A DNA stretch of 64,000 nucleotides from Bradyrhizobium diazoefficiens (GTDB lineage Bacteria > Pseudomonadota > Alphaproteobacteria > Rhizobiales > Xanthobacteraceae): assembly GCF_018131015.1 (NCBI RefSeq), contig NZ_JAFCJJ010000007.1:210020-274019 (forward strand). The letters are read 5' to 3'. The notes beneath the pieces were generated by a model. It was given only the letters and a program-made list of their open reading frames with translations, ran no database searches and was not told the DNA's origin. The translations under genes and the position numbers were made by a program. Below, piece by piece: positions 27,048-37,375 of the stretch (within the stretch, counting starts at the first letter, position 1; each line of letters begins with the position of its first letter).

Positions 27048-28610
27048 TCAGGAAGCCGCCTGTCCGCCGTGCGATCCGGCGTCCGGGCGCATCGCCGCCC
27101 GTGCGGCCCATCCGCCGCCGAGAATGGCGCCGGTGAAGCCTCCGCCGCCCGTAAACGCCGATGCCAGATAGAGGCCGTCGATGGCGGTGGCCGGTATCGG
27201 CATGAAGCCGCGCGTCTGCGGCGCGAAGCCGTAGATCGCGCCACCGGGCGTGTTGAGGTAGTGCGCGAAGGTTTCGGACGTCGACATCTCCCGCTGCATG
27301 ATCGCGCCCGCGATGCCCGGATATTGCCGGTCGAGATCGCCAATGACGAGATCCATCCAGCGTTCCTTTCGTGAGCGTTTTGCTTCGCCCGAAAGTCCGG
27401 CCCAGTTCGTGAGCCGGTCGACCCCGACGAGCGCACCGAGATAGGGTCCCCGCTCATTCAGGCCGGAATCGATCTGGTCGTAGGCGACGAAGCCGTAAGG
27501 TGCGAGACGCGTCGGCGGATCCTCGCCAAGCAGCGCGCCGGCCTCGCGGAATCCGGACAGGCTCGTCAACCATTCCGGCAGCACGCTGGTCGAATAGTGC
27601 CTGACGCCGAAATCCCGCGACGGGCGGTCGAGGCCGATCGCAATGCTCCATAGCGAGATCGACGGGATGCGGCCTTCGTAGCGCGACAGGAAGGCGGAAC
27701 GCTTGTCATGCGGCAACATCGACGCCAGCACGGAGGGTGCAGCGTTGCCGAGTACGATCGGCGCCAGCTCCTCACGGACATCGTCGGTTCCCGGCGCGCG
27801 ATGGCGCACGCCGCGGGTGCGGTTGCCGTCGACCAGGATGGCCTCGACCTCGCGCCCCGCCTCCACCGCGCCGCCGGCATCGCGAATGATGGCGACCAGG
27901 CGATCGCTGAGGGCCTGCGATCCGCCACGGACATAATGTCCGCCGCCGACGAGATAGGATGCCTGCGGAATCGCAAACGGGATGAAGGGCATCGTGTCGG
28001 GATCGTCGGTGTAGTAGCCGAGATTCGAGGCGAGAGCGAGCTTGATCGCGTCGCTGTCGCCGAACAGGCGTGCGAGCACTTCGCTCAAAGTCGCGTGCCT
28101 GTCGCGGATCAGCGGCCACAGGCGCCACGGCAATGTCGGTGCATTCCAGAGCCACCAATCGCGATCGTCCTGATGCTCGCTCATCAGCGCCACCGCCTGC
28201 CTGACGGCGTCGATGCGCTCGAAATATTGCGCGATGCCCCTGGCCTGCGCCGGAAACTGTGCCTTCGCCGCGGCTGCCGCGGCGTCGAGGCCGTGCGGCA
28301 TCACGAAGGGATGTTCGAACAGCGGGCTTCGTACCTCGTGCAGCGCGCCGACGTCCACGAAGGACAGATCGCGATCGATGCCGAGCGCGCGCAGGATCGG
28401 CAATTTGGGGTCGGATGCGTCCAGGCCGTCGATCTCGTGCAGCGACGCCTCGATCGCGAGCTGGCCATGACGATAGACCGTGGCCGCTCCGCCGAAGCTC
28501 CGGTTGCGCTCGAGCACCAGCACACCGTGACCGGCGCGGGCGAGCAGGGCCGCTGCGGTCAGGCCGCCGAGCCCCGATCCGATGGCGATGGCGTCGAACT
28601 TGCGTGACAT
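27048..28610 (-). CDS. FAD-dependent oxidoreductase, phytoene desaturase (CrtI)-like
   Basis: A 520-residue flavoprotein of the CrtI/retinol-saturase-like family. The N-terminal dinucleotide fold AIAIGSGLGGLTAAALLARAGH with VLVLERN and GGAA is complete, and the C-terminal family segment (YGFAPQTRGFMPIPATAIDGLYLASAFTGGGGFTG) binds FAD. No carotenoid genes are nearby, so the substrate is unknown; many members act on lipids or polyenes. ATG 28610 is chosen for MSRKFDAIAIG directly after AGAGG. A TTGACCTGCGTCAA box about 100 bp upstream suggests FixK-type control. Confidence 0.85.
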   Translation of the reverse strand: MSRKFDAIAIGSGLGGLTAAALLARAGHGVLVLERNRSFGGAATVYRHGQLAIEASLHEIDGLDASDPKLPILRALGIDRDLSFVDVGALHEVRSPLFEHPFVMPHGLDAAAAAAKAQFPAQARGIAQYFERIDAVRQAVALMSEHQDDRDWWLWNAPTLPWRLWPLIRDRHATLSEVLARLFGDSDAIKLALASNLGYYTDDPDTMPFIPFAIPQASYLVGGGHYVRGGSQALSDRLVAIIRDAGGAVEAGREVEAILVDGNRTRGVRHRAPGTDDVREELAPIVLGNAAPSVLASMLPHDKRSAFLSRYEGRIPSISLWSIAIGLDRPSRDFGVRHYSTSVLPEWLTSLSGFREAGALLGEDPPTRLAPYGFVAYDQIDSGLNERGPYLGALVGVDRLTNWAGLSGEAKRSRKERWMDLVIGDLDRQYPGIAGAIMQREMSTSETFAHYLNTPGGAIYGFAPQTRGFMPIPATAIDGLYLASAFTGGGGFTGAILGGGWAARAAMRPDAGSHGGQAAS

Positions 28611-28704
28611 CTGCGGTGACCTCTCATCGAGGCAGGCGTCCGGCCGCATCTTGCGGCTCCGGGTCGATCACAGCTCATCCTGCGCGGACGCCGCGGGCAT
28701 GCGG

Positions 28705-28718
28705 TTGACCTGCGTCAA
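28705..28718 (-). promoter_or_regulatory. FixK-like box upstream of CrtI-like gene
   Basis: The site reads TTGACCTGCGTCAA and fits TTGA-N6-TCAA. Its centre is about 101 bp upstream of the ATG at 28610, in the gap after the ATPase gene. Confidence 0.6.
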
Positions 28719-28778
28719 TCGCCGCCGGCGGAAATTCATGCAGGTCCGAAGCTCTTCGACATCACGTGGTCACGTCCT

Positions 28779-30539
28779 TCAGCGTCTGCGTCCGCTGCGG
28801 ATCGCGAACGGCTTCAGCAATTCGGCGCAGGCGAGGTAAACGACGACCAGAAGCGCGATGGCGGCCATCATGACCGGCGGCGGCGCGACGAAGCCGAACC
28901 AGGGTCCAAGCGGGGTGAATGGCAGCACCATCGCGACGAGCAGGGCGGTCAGCGAGGAGATCGCGAGCGCGGGATCGGGCCAGTTGCGCCAGGGCCGTCC
29001 GTTGCTGCGGATGATGAAGATCACCAGGATCTGCGTAGCCATCGATTCGACGAACCAGGCGGTGCGGAATTCGTCCGGCGTGGCCTTGAACAGGAACAGC
29101 AAGGCGCCGAAGGTCACGAGGTCGAACACCGAGGACAACGGGCCCATGATGGCGGCGAAGCGCACCAGCCGCTGCATGCTCCACACCTGCGGCTGCGCGG
29201 TCGCCTGGGCCGAGACGCGGTCGAAGGGGATGCCGAGCTCCGAGAGATCGTAGAGCAGGTTGTTGAGCAGGATCTGCGTCGGCAGCATCGGCAGGAACGG
29301 CAGCGCGATCGAGGCGGCCGCCATCGACAGCATGTTGCCGAAGTTCGAGCTCCCGCCCATGCGGACATATTTGAGGATGTTGGCGAAGGTGCGCCGTCCT
29401 TCCTCGACGCCGTCGGCGACGACTTCGAGATCCGAAGCAAGCAGGATCATGTCGGCGGCGGCCTGCGCCACGCCGGTCGCGCCATCGACCGAAAGCCCGA
29501 CATCGGCGGCCTTCAAGGCCGGCGCGTCATTGATGCCGTCGCCGAGGAAGCCGACCACCTCGCCGCCGGCCTGGAGCGCCTTCACGATGCGCGCCTTCTG
29601 GTCCGGCGCGAGCCGGCCGAACGCATCGGCGGACCGGACCCGAACGGCCAGCGCCTCGTCGCTGAGCTCGGCAATGTCGGCCCCCGACAGCACGCGTTCG
29701 GGATTGAGCCCGACCAGGCCCGCGAGGCGCTTCACCACCACGGGATCGTCGCCCGACAGGATCTTGAGGGCCACGCCGCTTGCCGCCAGGCGGGCGATTG
29801 CGGCTGCCGCGGTCGGCTTCGGCGGGTCGGCGAAGGCGCAAAACCCTTCGAAGACGAGATCGGTCTCGTCGTCCGTCTCGACCTCGCGCAGCGCGGCGCT
29901 CCATGCCCGCGAGGCGACGGCCACGGTCCGCAAGCCGTCGCCCGCAAGCTGGTGCACGCAGGCCATCGCCGCGGCGCGTGCGGCCTCGTCCATCCTGCAC
30001 AATGCGAGCACGGTTTCCGGCGCGCCCTTGACGATCAGGAGCGCGCCTTCGGGGCCGGTTGCGAGCACGGATCCCAGCCGGCGCGAGAAGTCGAATGCCT
30101 GTCGCCCGGCCAGGGTCCAGCCTTGCACGGCGTCCGGCTGGGAAGCGACGAGCGCGGCATCGAGCGAGCCGCGATCGCCGCCGAGCGATGCGGCGATGGC
30201 TCCCAGCTGCGCGGCCCGGACGCCGTCCCGGCCGGCGGCATCGAGGCTCCTGGCGAGCGTGATCTCGGCCGAGGTCAGCGTGCCTGTCTTGTCGGTGCAC
30301 AGGACGGTCATGGCGCCGAGGTCGTGGATCGCGGCGAGCCGCTTCACGATCACCTTGCGGCCGGCCATGCGCAGCGCGCCGCGCGACAGCGTCACCGTGG
30401 TGATCATGGGCAGCAATTCAGGCGTCAGCCCGACCGCGAGCGCGACCGCGAACAGCAGGGAGTCGAGGACCGGGCGGCCGAATACGACACGGACGGTGAG
30501 CACGATCAGCACCAGCGCCAGCGTGGCGCGCGCGACCAC
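28779..30539 (-). pseudogene. Mg2+-importing-type P-type ATPase, C-terminal part after frameshift
   Basis: This frame holds helices M3-M10 and the P and N domains of a P3B (MgtA-like) ATPase: GLTPELLPMITTVTLSRGALRMAGRKVIVKRL, the phosphorylation motif CTDKTGTLTSAE, and the hinge FLGDGINDAPALKAADVG. The N-terminal third, with the TGEP actuator motif, lies just upstream in another frame. The break is one base at 30565-30577. The apparent GTG start at 30539 has no ribosome site and would give a protein lacking M1-M2 and the actuator, so it is not a real start. If the shift is real and unrescued, the gene is inactive. Confidence 0.8.
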
Positions 30540-30564
30540 GAGGCCGAACTCGCGCAGGTCGCGC

Positions 30565-30577
30565 TCAAAGGGGGGAC
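30565..30577 (-). other. Frameshift site: C6 run followed by CTT-TGA
   Basis: In the coding direction the sequence is GCG-TCC-CCC-CTT-TGA-GCG. Skipping one base (CTT to TTT) gives TTT-GAG-CGC, which restores the ATPase frame (FERDLREFG). CTT-TGA is also the site used for programmed +1 shifting in prfB, though no AGGGGG-like element is seen before it. Confidence 0.65.
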
Positions 30578-31278
30578 GCGGCCTGCGCTTCGGCCAGCGC
30601 GGCGGCCGCCGCCCCGAACACGGTGTTGCGGCCGGTCCGGACGACCAGCGCGGTCGCCTCGCCGGTCTGCGCCACCGCCCCCCGGAACAGCGCGTTCGAG
30701 CTGTCGTCGGGATCGGTGGCGGCGCCGGCGCGCTTCTGCACCGGATAGGGCTCGCCGGTCAGCGCCGCTTCGCCCGCGGTGAAGGCCGTGCTCTCCAGGA
30801 TCAGCGCGTCCGCGGGGATGATGTCGCCTGCGCGGACTCGCAGGATGTCGCCGGGCACGACGTGGTCGACGTCGATCTCGCGGAACTCGCCGTCGCGCCT
30901 GACCTCGGCCTTGAGCGCCACCGAGCGGCGGAGGATCTCGGCGGCGCGGACCGCATGGCTCTCCTGGATGGTGTCGAGCCCGATCGAGAGCGCGAGGATC
31001 AGGACGATGATGAGCCCGCCGATGTCGTCGCCGGTCAGCATCGAGATGATGCCGGCCACCAGCAGGATCAGCGACAGCGGCTCGAGCAGCCGGCGCAGGA
31101 TCGCGCGCGCCGCGCCCTCGAGGCGTGGCGGTGCGTCGCTGTTCGGCCCGAAGCGGTCGAGGCGTTCGGCGGCCTCGGCGGCGGTCAGCCCCTGCGGCGA
31201 ACAGCCGAGCTGCGTGCAGAGAGCTTCGCTCGACAGGTGCCAGAAGGAGCCGGCTTGGCTGTTTGGTGGCTTGGTCAA
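30565..31278 (-). pseudogene. Mg2+-importing-type P-type ATPase, N-terminal part before frameshift
   Basis: This frame has the cation-ATPase N-terminal domain (FWHLSSEALCTQLGCSPQGLTAAEAAERLDRFGPN), helices M1-M2 (EPLSLILLVAGIISMLTGDDIG) and the actuator domain (VVPGDILRVRAGDIIPADALIL; the dephosphorylation motif LTGEPYPVQK). It ends at an in-frame TGA where the rest of the ATPase continues in the +1 frame. Start choice is uncertain. TTG 31278 is preferred because a FixK-like box at 31367-31380 would place the mRNA start near 31332; ATG 31338 is the alternative. The longest open form, from TTG 31380, overlaps the box and is unlikely. Confidence 0.75.
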
Positions 31279-31366
31279 GGCATGTCCGGAAATGAGGGCC
31301 TGTGGCCGCGGAGGATAGGCTGCGACGGTGACAGCCATCCATTGGCGCAATTGCGCGGCGGAACGG

Positions 31367-31380
31367 TTGATGCGCGTCAA
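31367..31380 (-). promoter_or_regulatory. FixK-like box upstream of ATPase gene
   Basis: The site reads TTGATGCGCGTCAA, with symmetric TTGA and TCAA half-sites. It lies upstream of the split ATPase and about 200 bp from the divergent purA. Confidence 0.65.
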
Positions 31381-31582
31381 TTCCGCTGTCCCTGGGCCCG
31401 GACGGTTTCAAGATTTAATGGGATATCAAAGGCTTGGAGCGGCAACCACCCCCCGAAAAAGCCCGGTTCTTGCTTGCCTAGAGGGGCCGCTTCCTTTATC
31501 CGGTTGGGCTGCCTCGCGTGCGAACGGCCTTGGGCCGGGGATTGCGGGGCGAATCTAAAATTCTGCGAAGGATTACCCGCGA

Positions 31583-32875
<1,293 letters not shown>

Positions 32876-32912
32876 CGAATTCTTACCGGGACGTGCGTAT
32901 AGTTGAGTTGAA

Positions 32913-34493
32913 ATGGCTGATTACTATCCGCTGATCGCCCGCGCTATTGCCGCCCTGGACCCCAACGCTCCCGGCGAAAGCCGTCGCGCGCTCTATGAGC
33001 GGGCGCGCACGGCGCTGATCGCGCAGCTCCGCAGCGTGCAGCCGCCTTTGTCCGAATCCGAGATCACCCGCGAACGGCTGTCGCTCGAAGAGGCCGTCCG
33101 CAAGGTCGAATCGGAGGCCGCCCAGCGCGCCCGCGAGGCCGCGCGCCCGGGTGGCGGCGGCGCCCGCAGCGGCGGCGATGCCCTGCGCCGGGCCGGTGCC
33201 CGGCCGGGTGACCCGCCCGCGCAAGGCGCTGCTCCGCCGCGCACCCGTCCGGCCCCGCCACCGCCCCGTGCCGACCGCCCGTCCATCAACGTCGATGACC
33301 CCGGTGATGCGCCGCGGGCCCCGCGCGCCCCGCGTTTCGACGCGCCGCGCCAGCCGTCCCCGCCGATGCCGGAGCCGCCGGGGTCTCCGCCAGCCGGGCG
33401 CGACCGCGCCGCCGTGCGCCGCTCGCCGGATCTCGGGCCGCCTCCGCCGCCGCAGGCCCCGGGCGTGCGCGGCTTCCGCGACATCACGGCCGATGCCAAC
33501 GATCTCGGCGGCGCCGCCGCGCAGGCCAGCCGTGCCGCGCGCCGCACCTATGCCAACGTGCCCTCGCCGACGCCGGAGTTCGAGCGGCTCGAGCCGAGCC
33601 TGGAGAACCGGGCCGGCGAGGCGGACGTGCCCTATTCCTACGACGAGTCGATGGAGGAGGCGGAGCGCTACACCCCGCAGCCGCCGTCGCCACGCCCGCG
33701 CATGCCGGTGCGCGACGTCAAGAAGACCCGCGGCGGCTTTCCTTTCAAGAGCGCCATCGCGCTCGGCATTGTGCTGGTCCTGATCGGGGTGGCGCTCGTC
33801 GCCGGCAAGTCGATCGTCCAGACCGTGAGCGGCCTGTTCAAGTCCTCGCCGACCCAGGTGGTGGAGACTCCGAAGGACGCCTCGCAGCCGCAGTCGAAGC
33901 CGAAGTTTTCGGATCGCGTCGGCCAGCCCTCGATCGACCAGCCGGTCGCGCCGGTGGCGCAGAAGGTCGTGCTCTATGACGAGGATCCGTCCGATCCGAA
34001 GGGCAAGCAATTTGTCGGCTCGGTGGTGTGGCGGCTCGAGCCGATCAAGGCGCAGGGCAACCAGAAGGCCGACGTCTCCGTGCGCGCCGACATCGAGATT
34101 CCCGACCGCAAGTTCAAGATGACGATGTCGTTCCGCCGCAACACCGACTCGTCGCTGCCGGCGAGCCACACCGCGGAATTGACCTTCATCCTGCCGCAGG
34201 ACTTTCCGGGCGGCAGCGTCTCCAACGTGCCGGGCATCCTGATGAAGTCGAACGAGCAGGCCCGCGGCACGCCGCTCGCGGGCCTCGCGGTCAAGGTCAC
34301 GGACGGCTTCTTCCTGGTCGGCCTGTCCAATGTCGACGCCGACCGCTCCCGCAACGTCCAGCTCCTGAAGGAGCGCTCCTGGTTCGACGTGCCGCTGGTC
34401 TATGCCAACCAGCGCCGCGCCATCATCGCCATCGAGAAGGGTGCTCCCGGCGAGCGCGCCTTCAACGACGCCTTCGCGCAGTGGGGCGACTGA
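32913..34493 (+). CDS. Conserved membrane-anchored protein, 526 aa, unknown
   Basis: The N-terminus (MADYYPLIARAIAALDPNAPGESRRALYERARTAL) is helical and well formed. A long proline- and arginine-rich low-complexity linker runs over about 80-270, then a single membrane helix at about 282-305 (SAIALGIVLVLIGVALVAGKS), then a periplasmic beta-rich domain (VGSVVWRLEPIKAQGNQ; ELTFILPQDFPGGSVSNVPGI). I do not recognise a named family. Similar proteins follow purA in related genomes as far as I recall. It is translated 37 bp after purA. The layout suggests a cytoplasmic region joined across the inner membrane to an extracytoplasmic domain. Confidence 0.8.
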   Translation: MADYYPLIARAIAALDPNAPGESRRALYERARTALIAQLRSVQPPLSESEITRERLSLEEAVRKVESEAAQRAREAARPGGGGARSGGDALRRAGARPGDPPAQGAAPPRTRPAPPPPRADRPSINVDDPGDAPRAPRAPRFDAPRQPSPPMPEPPGSPPAGRDRAAVRRSPDLGPPPPPQAPGVRGFRDITADANDLGGAAAQASRAARRTYANVPSPTPEFERLEPSLENRAGEADVPYSYDESMEEAERYTPQPPSPRPRMPVRDVKKTRGGFPFKSAIALGIVLVLIGVALVAGKSIVQTVSGLFKSSPTQVVETPKDASQPQSKPKFSDRVGQPSIDQPVAPVAQKVVLYDEDPSDPKGKQFVGSVVWRLEPIKAQGNQKADVSVRADIEIPDRKFKMTMSFRRNTDSSLPASHTAELTFILPQDFPGGSVSNVPGILMKSNEQARGTPLAGLAVKVTDGFFLVGLSNVDADRSRNVQLLKERSWFDVPLVYANQRRAIIAIEKGAPGERAFNDAFAQWGD

Positions 34494-34494
34494 G

Positions 34495-34938
34495 CTAGCC
34501 CCCGGGGCCGTCCTTCATGATGTAGCCCATCAGGTCGTCCACGTTGTGCTCCAGATCCCGGATGATGTTCTTGACGACGTCTCCGATCGAGATCACGCCC
34601 ACGACCTTGCCCGCGTCCAGCACGGGCAGATGGCGAAAACTGCGCCCGGCCATCATAGCCATGCAGCGGTCCAACTGATCGTCCGGCTTGACCGTCACCG
34701 GGTTGCCCGTCATCACCTGGCTTACCGGTGTCTGTTTCGCGTCGAGCCCGGGCAGCAGCACTTTGATGGCGCAGTCACCTTGGGTCACGATACCGACCAG
34801 CACGCCGTCGTCGATGACCAGCACCGATCGGACCCGGTTGTCGCGCATCCGGCGCAAGGCTTCGACGACCATGTCGCCGGAACGAACATGGATCAGGGCG
34901 CCACTCTTCTGGGCCAGAGCGTTTTTTACTGTGCTCAT
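34495..34938 (-). CDS. Tandem CBS-domain protein, 147 aa
   Basis: Two CBS domains cover the protein: about 10-65 (VRSGDMVVEALRRMRDNRVRSVLVIDDGVLVGIVTQGD) and about 75-130 (MTGNPVTVKPDDQLDRCMAMMAGRSFRHLPVLDAGKVVGVISIGDVV). Stand-alone CBS pairs bind adenosine nucleotides and act as energy or redox sensors with unknown partners. GGGAGGGG before ATG 34938 fixes the start. Its stop lies one base from that of the convergent gene. Related proteins are often low-oxygen induced, but no TTG-N8-CAA site is seen here. Confidence 0.9.
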   Translation of the reverse strand: MSTVKNALAQKSGALIHVRSGDMVVEALRRMRDNRVRSVLVIDDGVLVGIVTQGDCAIKVLLPGLDAKQTPVSQVMTGNPVTVKPDDQLDRCMAMMAGRSFRHLPVLDAGKVVGVISIGDVVKNIIRDLEHNVDDLMGYIMKDGPGG

Positions 34939-35075
34939 CGATATCCCCTCCCGGGCCCTGTCCTGTCCCACCCTCGATGGTCCGCACTGAAGGATAGTCG
35001 AAACTTCGTGCCTCGTCAGCACCGCGCCGATGTCGCGGGCGAAGAATGGATGTTCAGACGCGCAATTGCGCATCC

Positions 35076-35348
35076 CTATTGCGCCGCCGCTTCCCGCTTG
35101 CGGGCTGCTGCGGCGGCCGCTTCGCGGTCCATCACGGCGCGGCACCCGGGGCTGACATGCGCCTTGTTCCGCACCATGCAGGCCCTGATCCGGGGGATGT
35201 CGGGAATCTCGCTGAAGCAGAGCCGCATCGCATCGCCCGAGCACATTTGCTGCGCGTCGGACGAGAAGGCGTGGCCCGGCGATGTCTGGAAGGCGATTGT
35301 GGGGAGGGTGAGGGCGAAGAGAGTTGCGATCGTCCGTTGGCGTTTCAT
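35076..35348 (-). CDS. Small exported cysteine-containing protein, 90 aa
   Basis: A signal peptide (MKRQRTIATLFALTLPTIAF, cleavage near GHA) precedes a short mature part with four cysteines in the pattern C-x7-C-x12-C-x10-C (MCSGDAMRLCFSEIPD; RACMVRNKAHVSPGCRAVMD) and an Ala/Arg-rich tail. It resembles the protein at 35855-36109, so the two are probably paralogues of one periplasmic family. Function is unknown. GGGGGA lies nine bases before the ATG. Confidence 0.75.
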   Translation of the reverse strand: MKRQRTIATLFALTLPTIAFQTSPGHAFSSDAQQMCSGDAMRLCFSEIPDIPRIRACMVRNKAHVSPGCRAVMDREAAAAAARKREAAAQ

Positions 35349-35606
35349 GCAGAATGCGTCCCCCGAAATTCCGCGGCCTTGAGCCGCTGTTCCTGGGGCG
35401 CCGCACGCGGCTTGATCTGCCGCATGTCACGGCCTTCACGCCGGGACCTTTCATCCCGCGTGTGGTCGCTCGATTTCCTGATGTCCGAATCGAAAGTGCT
35501 GCGCCGCCCGACTCGAGTATGCGCGATTGTCATGCGGCCGCAATGGGCGAGGTGAAGGAATTCGCAATTGTTGCGCGCCCGTCACGACGACGCGGCGCAC
35601 GATCGG

Positions 35607-35825
35607 TCAGCCGGCCGGCGATCCGTCCGTCCGTTCCTCGCCGGAACCGAGCGCTGCATGTTCCTCGACCGCCGTGACGCCCTTGGCGGTGAGCTCGAAC
35701 AGGTCGCCGTCCTTCATGACGTAGCCGCTCGCGATCAGCTCGCCGATCTTCCCCTGCCGGTCGTCGGCAAAGGCCACCGACTGGCTGATGTCCCGCAGGA
35801 TCGAGAGTTGTTCGTCGCGCAGCAT
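35607..35825 (-). CDS. Hypothetical protein, 72 aa
   Basis: The ATG at 35825 follows GGAGA at good spacing; an 11-residue longer form from GTG 35858 would overlap the upstream stop codon. The sequence (MLRDEQLSILRDISQSVAFAD; KIGELIASGYVMKDGDLFELTAKGVTAVEEHA) looks like a small winged-helix fold. A DNA-binding or protein-contact role is possible. It lies 29 bp downstream of the small Cys protein gene on the same strand and may be co-transcribed. Confidence 0.65.
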   Translation of the reverse strand: MLRDEQLSILRDISQSVAFADDRQGKIGELIASGYVMKDGDLFELTAKGVTAVEEHAALGSGEERTDGSPAG

Positions 35826-35854
35826 GTTCGTCGTCTCCGGCCGGCGGAAGAAGC

Positions 35855-36109
35855 TCACATGCCGTGGCTTGCGAACACCTTGCTGCAGGACCGCGAGAGC
35901 CTCGCCCGGTTGGCCTGCAGGCAGCCCTGCACGGCGCCGTCATTGCCGAGCTCCTTGCGGCACAGCCGCGAGGCATCCCGCGAACAGGCCTGCTGCTCCT
36001 GCGGCGAGCCCATGTGGCCTTGCGCGCGCGCGGGAGCGGTCGACAGGCTACCCAGAGCGCCGCCCAGGGCCATCAGCGTGATCGTCGCCAGAACAAGCTT
36101 GCGGGTCAT
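35855..36109 (-). CDS. Small exported cysteine-containing protein, 84 aa (paralogue)
   Basis: A signal peptide (MTRKLVLATITLMALGGALG, cleavage near ARAQ) is followed by ACSRDASRLCRKELGNDGAVQGCLQANRARLSRSC-type sequence, with four cysteines spaced almost as in the protein at 35076-35348. GGGAGCCGCCG precedes the ATG at 36109. It is probably periplasmic and disulfide-linked; function is unknown. Confidence 0.75.
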   Translation of the reverse strand: MTRKLVLATITLMALGGALGSLSTAPARAQGHMGSPQEQQACSRDASRLCRKELGNDGAVQGCLQANRARLSRSCSKVFASHGM

Positions 36110-36253
36110 CGGCGGCTCCCATCCGGCAGGGTGAAATTCAGGTCCTGTCTGAACTCGTCGACATGCCACTTGTTCCCCCCCTTGAGACCGCAAGGCCGCT
36201 ATCCAAGGTTCCCGCCGCGCTGCTATAAACCCGCCCGAACATGAGGGTTCTTG

Positions 36254-36679
36254 ATGAAACGCTATCTGGTGTTTGCGCTTGTCGGTCCGTTCGTCGGCGG
36301 GTTCCTGCTGCTGCTGACGACGACCTATCAGTCGGGCTATTGGACCCACACCAACTGGGGCGAGGTCGGCAAGCTGTTTTCGGTGTTCTTCAAGTCGCTG
36401 CAATACAGCTACCTGTTCGGCTTCCTGCCCTCGCTGATGATCGGCGCCGTCGACGACATCCTGATCCATGTGCGGCGCATCGGCCCGGTGCTGCGCATGC
36501 TGCTGGTCGGCCTGTTCGCCTTCGTCCTGGCCTCGCTGACCTACGGCTCGCGCGGATCGGATTCGGGCGCGGTGCAGTTCATCCTGTATGGCCTGGTGGG
36601 CTTCGTGCCGGCGGTGCTTTCATCCTGGCTCGTGTATCGATATGTCCAGGAGCCGCAGCCGGCGGCGGCGCCGACCTGA
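36254..36679 (+). CDS. Four-helix membrane protein, 141 aa
   Basis: The protein has about four hydrophobic helices: KRYLVFALVGPFVGGFLLLL, YLFGFLPSLMIGAVDDILIH, LLVGLFAFVLASLTYG and ILYGLVGFVPAVLSSWLVY. It ends in a short Pro/Ala tail. It looks like the DUF5413-type family of rhizobial membrane proteins, though I am not certain. ATG 36254 follows GAGGG; an in-frame TTG one codon earlier is possible. It is followed 60 bp later by the DUF4112 gene on the same strand. Confidence 0.75.
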   Translation: MKRYLVFALVGPFVGGFLLLLTTTYQSGYWTHTNWGEVGKLFSVFFKSLQYSYLFGFLPSLMIGAVDDILIHVRRIGPVLRMLLVGLFAFVLASLTYGSRGSDSGAVQFILYGLVGFVPAVLSSWLVYRYVQEPQPAAAPT

Positions 36680-36739
36680 GCGCGTGACCTTCAGCCGCGG
36701 CGCAGCAACCTTGGCCGCGCATCGACGTTTCTTCAGGCG

Positions 36740-37297
36740 ATGACCATGCCCGACGATGACATTGCGACAGGAGGCGGGGCCCGTTCCGGGCGGACGTCGC
36801 GCGCGACCTTTTCCGGCCGCGAGGCGCGCGGGCCGATCATCGACCAGGAGGGCCACGAGATCCGGCCCGAGACGCTGGAGCAGGGGTTTCGCGAGTTTCG
36901 CTTCGAATTCGGCAAAGACGGTCAGTTCACTGGCAATCCCTTCGGCAATCCGACGCGGGAGCAGCGGCTGGCGCGGTTCGAGACGATCGCAAAGCTGCTC
37001 GACATCGCCTTCGTCCTGCCCGGCACCAATATCCGCTACGGCATCGATGGGCTGATCGGGCTGATCCCGGTCGTCGGCGACATCATCACCACCGCGATCT
37101 CGCTGTGGCTCGTGCGCGAGGCCCGCGCGCTCGGCGCGCCCTGGCACATCACCGCGCGCATGCTCGGTAATGTCGCCGTTGACGGCGTGGTCGGCATGGT
37201 CCCGTTCGCGGGCGACGCCTTCGACGTCATGTTCCGCGCCAACATGCGCAACGTGCGCCTGCTGCGCCGCTGGCTGGACAAGCAGCCGCGGATCTGA
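36740..37297 (+). CDS. DUF4112 domain protein
   Basis: A 185-residue protein. A charged N-terminal third precedes the DUF4112 domain (RFETIAKLLDIAFVLPGTNIRYGIDGLIGLIPVVGDIITTAISLWLVREA; NVAVDGVVGMVPFAGDAFDVMFRANMRNVRLL), which has two or three membrane-seeking helices. Function in the family is unknown. Met3 at 36746 is another possible start. A strong hairpin lies just after the stop. Confidence 0.85.
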   Translation: MTMPDDDIATGGGARSGRTSRATFSGREARGPIIDQEGHEIRPETLEQGFREFRFEFGKDGQFTGNPFGNPTREQRLARFETIAKLLDIAFVLPGTNIRYGIDGLIGLIPVVGDIITTAISLWLVREARALGAPWHITARMLGNVAVDGVVGMVPFAGDAFDVMFRANMRNVRLLRRWLDKQPRI

Positions 37298-37317
37298 GGC
37301 TCGATCCCAAAAAGCAA

Positions 37318-37349
37318 AAAGCGCGACGGCCGTTCGGCCATCGCGCTTT
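37318..37349 (-). terminator. Rho-independent terminator for the 98-aa gene
   Basis: Stem arms AAAGCGCGA and TCGCGCTTT flank an inner GGCC/GGCC pair. On the minus strand the hairpin is followed by CTTTTTGCTTTTTGGG, a clear T tract, so it ends the minus-strand gene; it may also slow transcription from the left. Confidence 0.75.
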
Positions 37350-37375
37350 GAGCGCACATCGGAGGCTGGAAAAAC

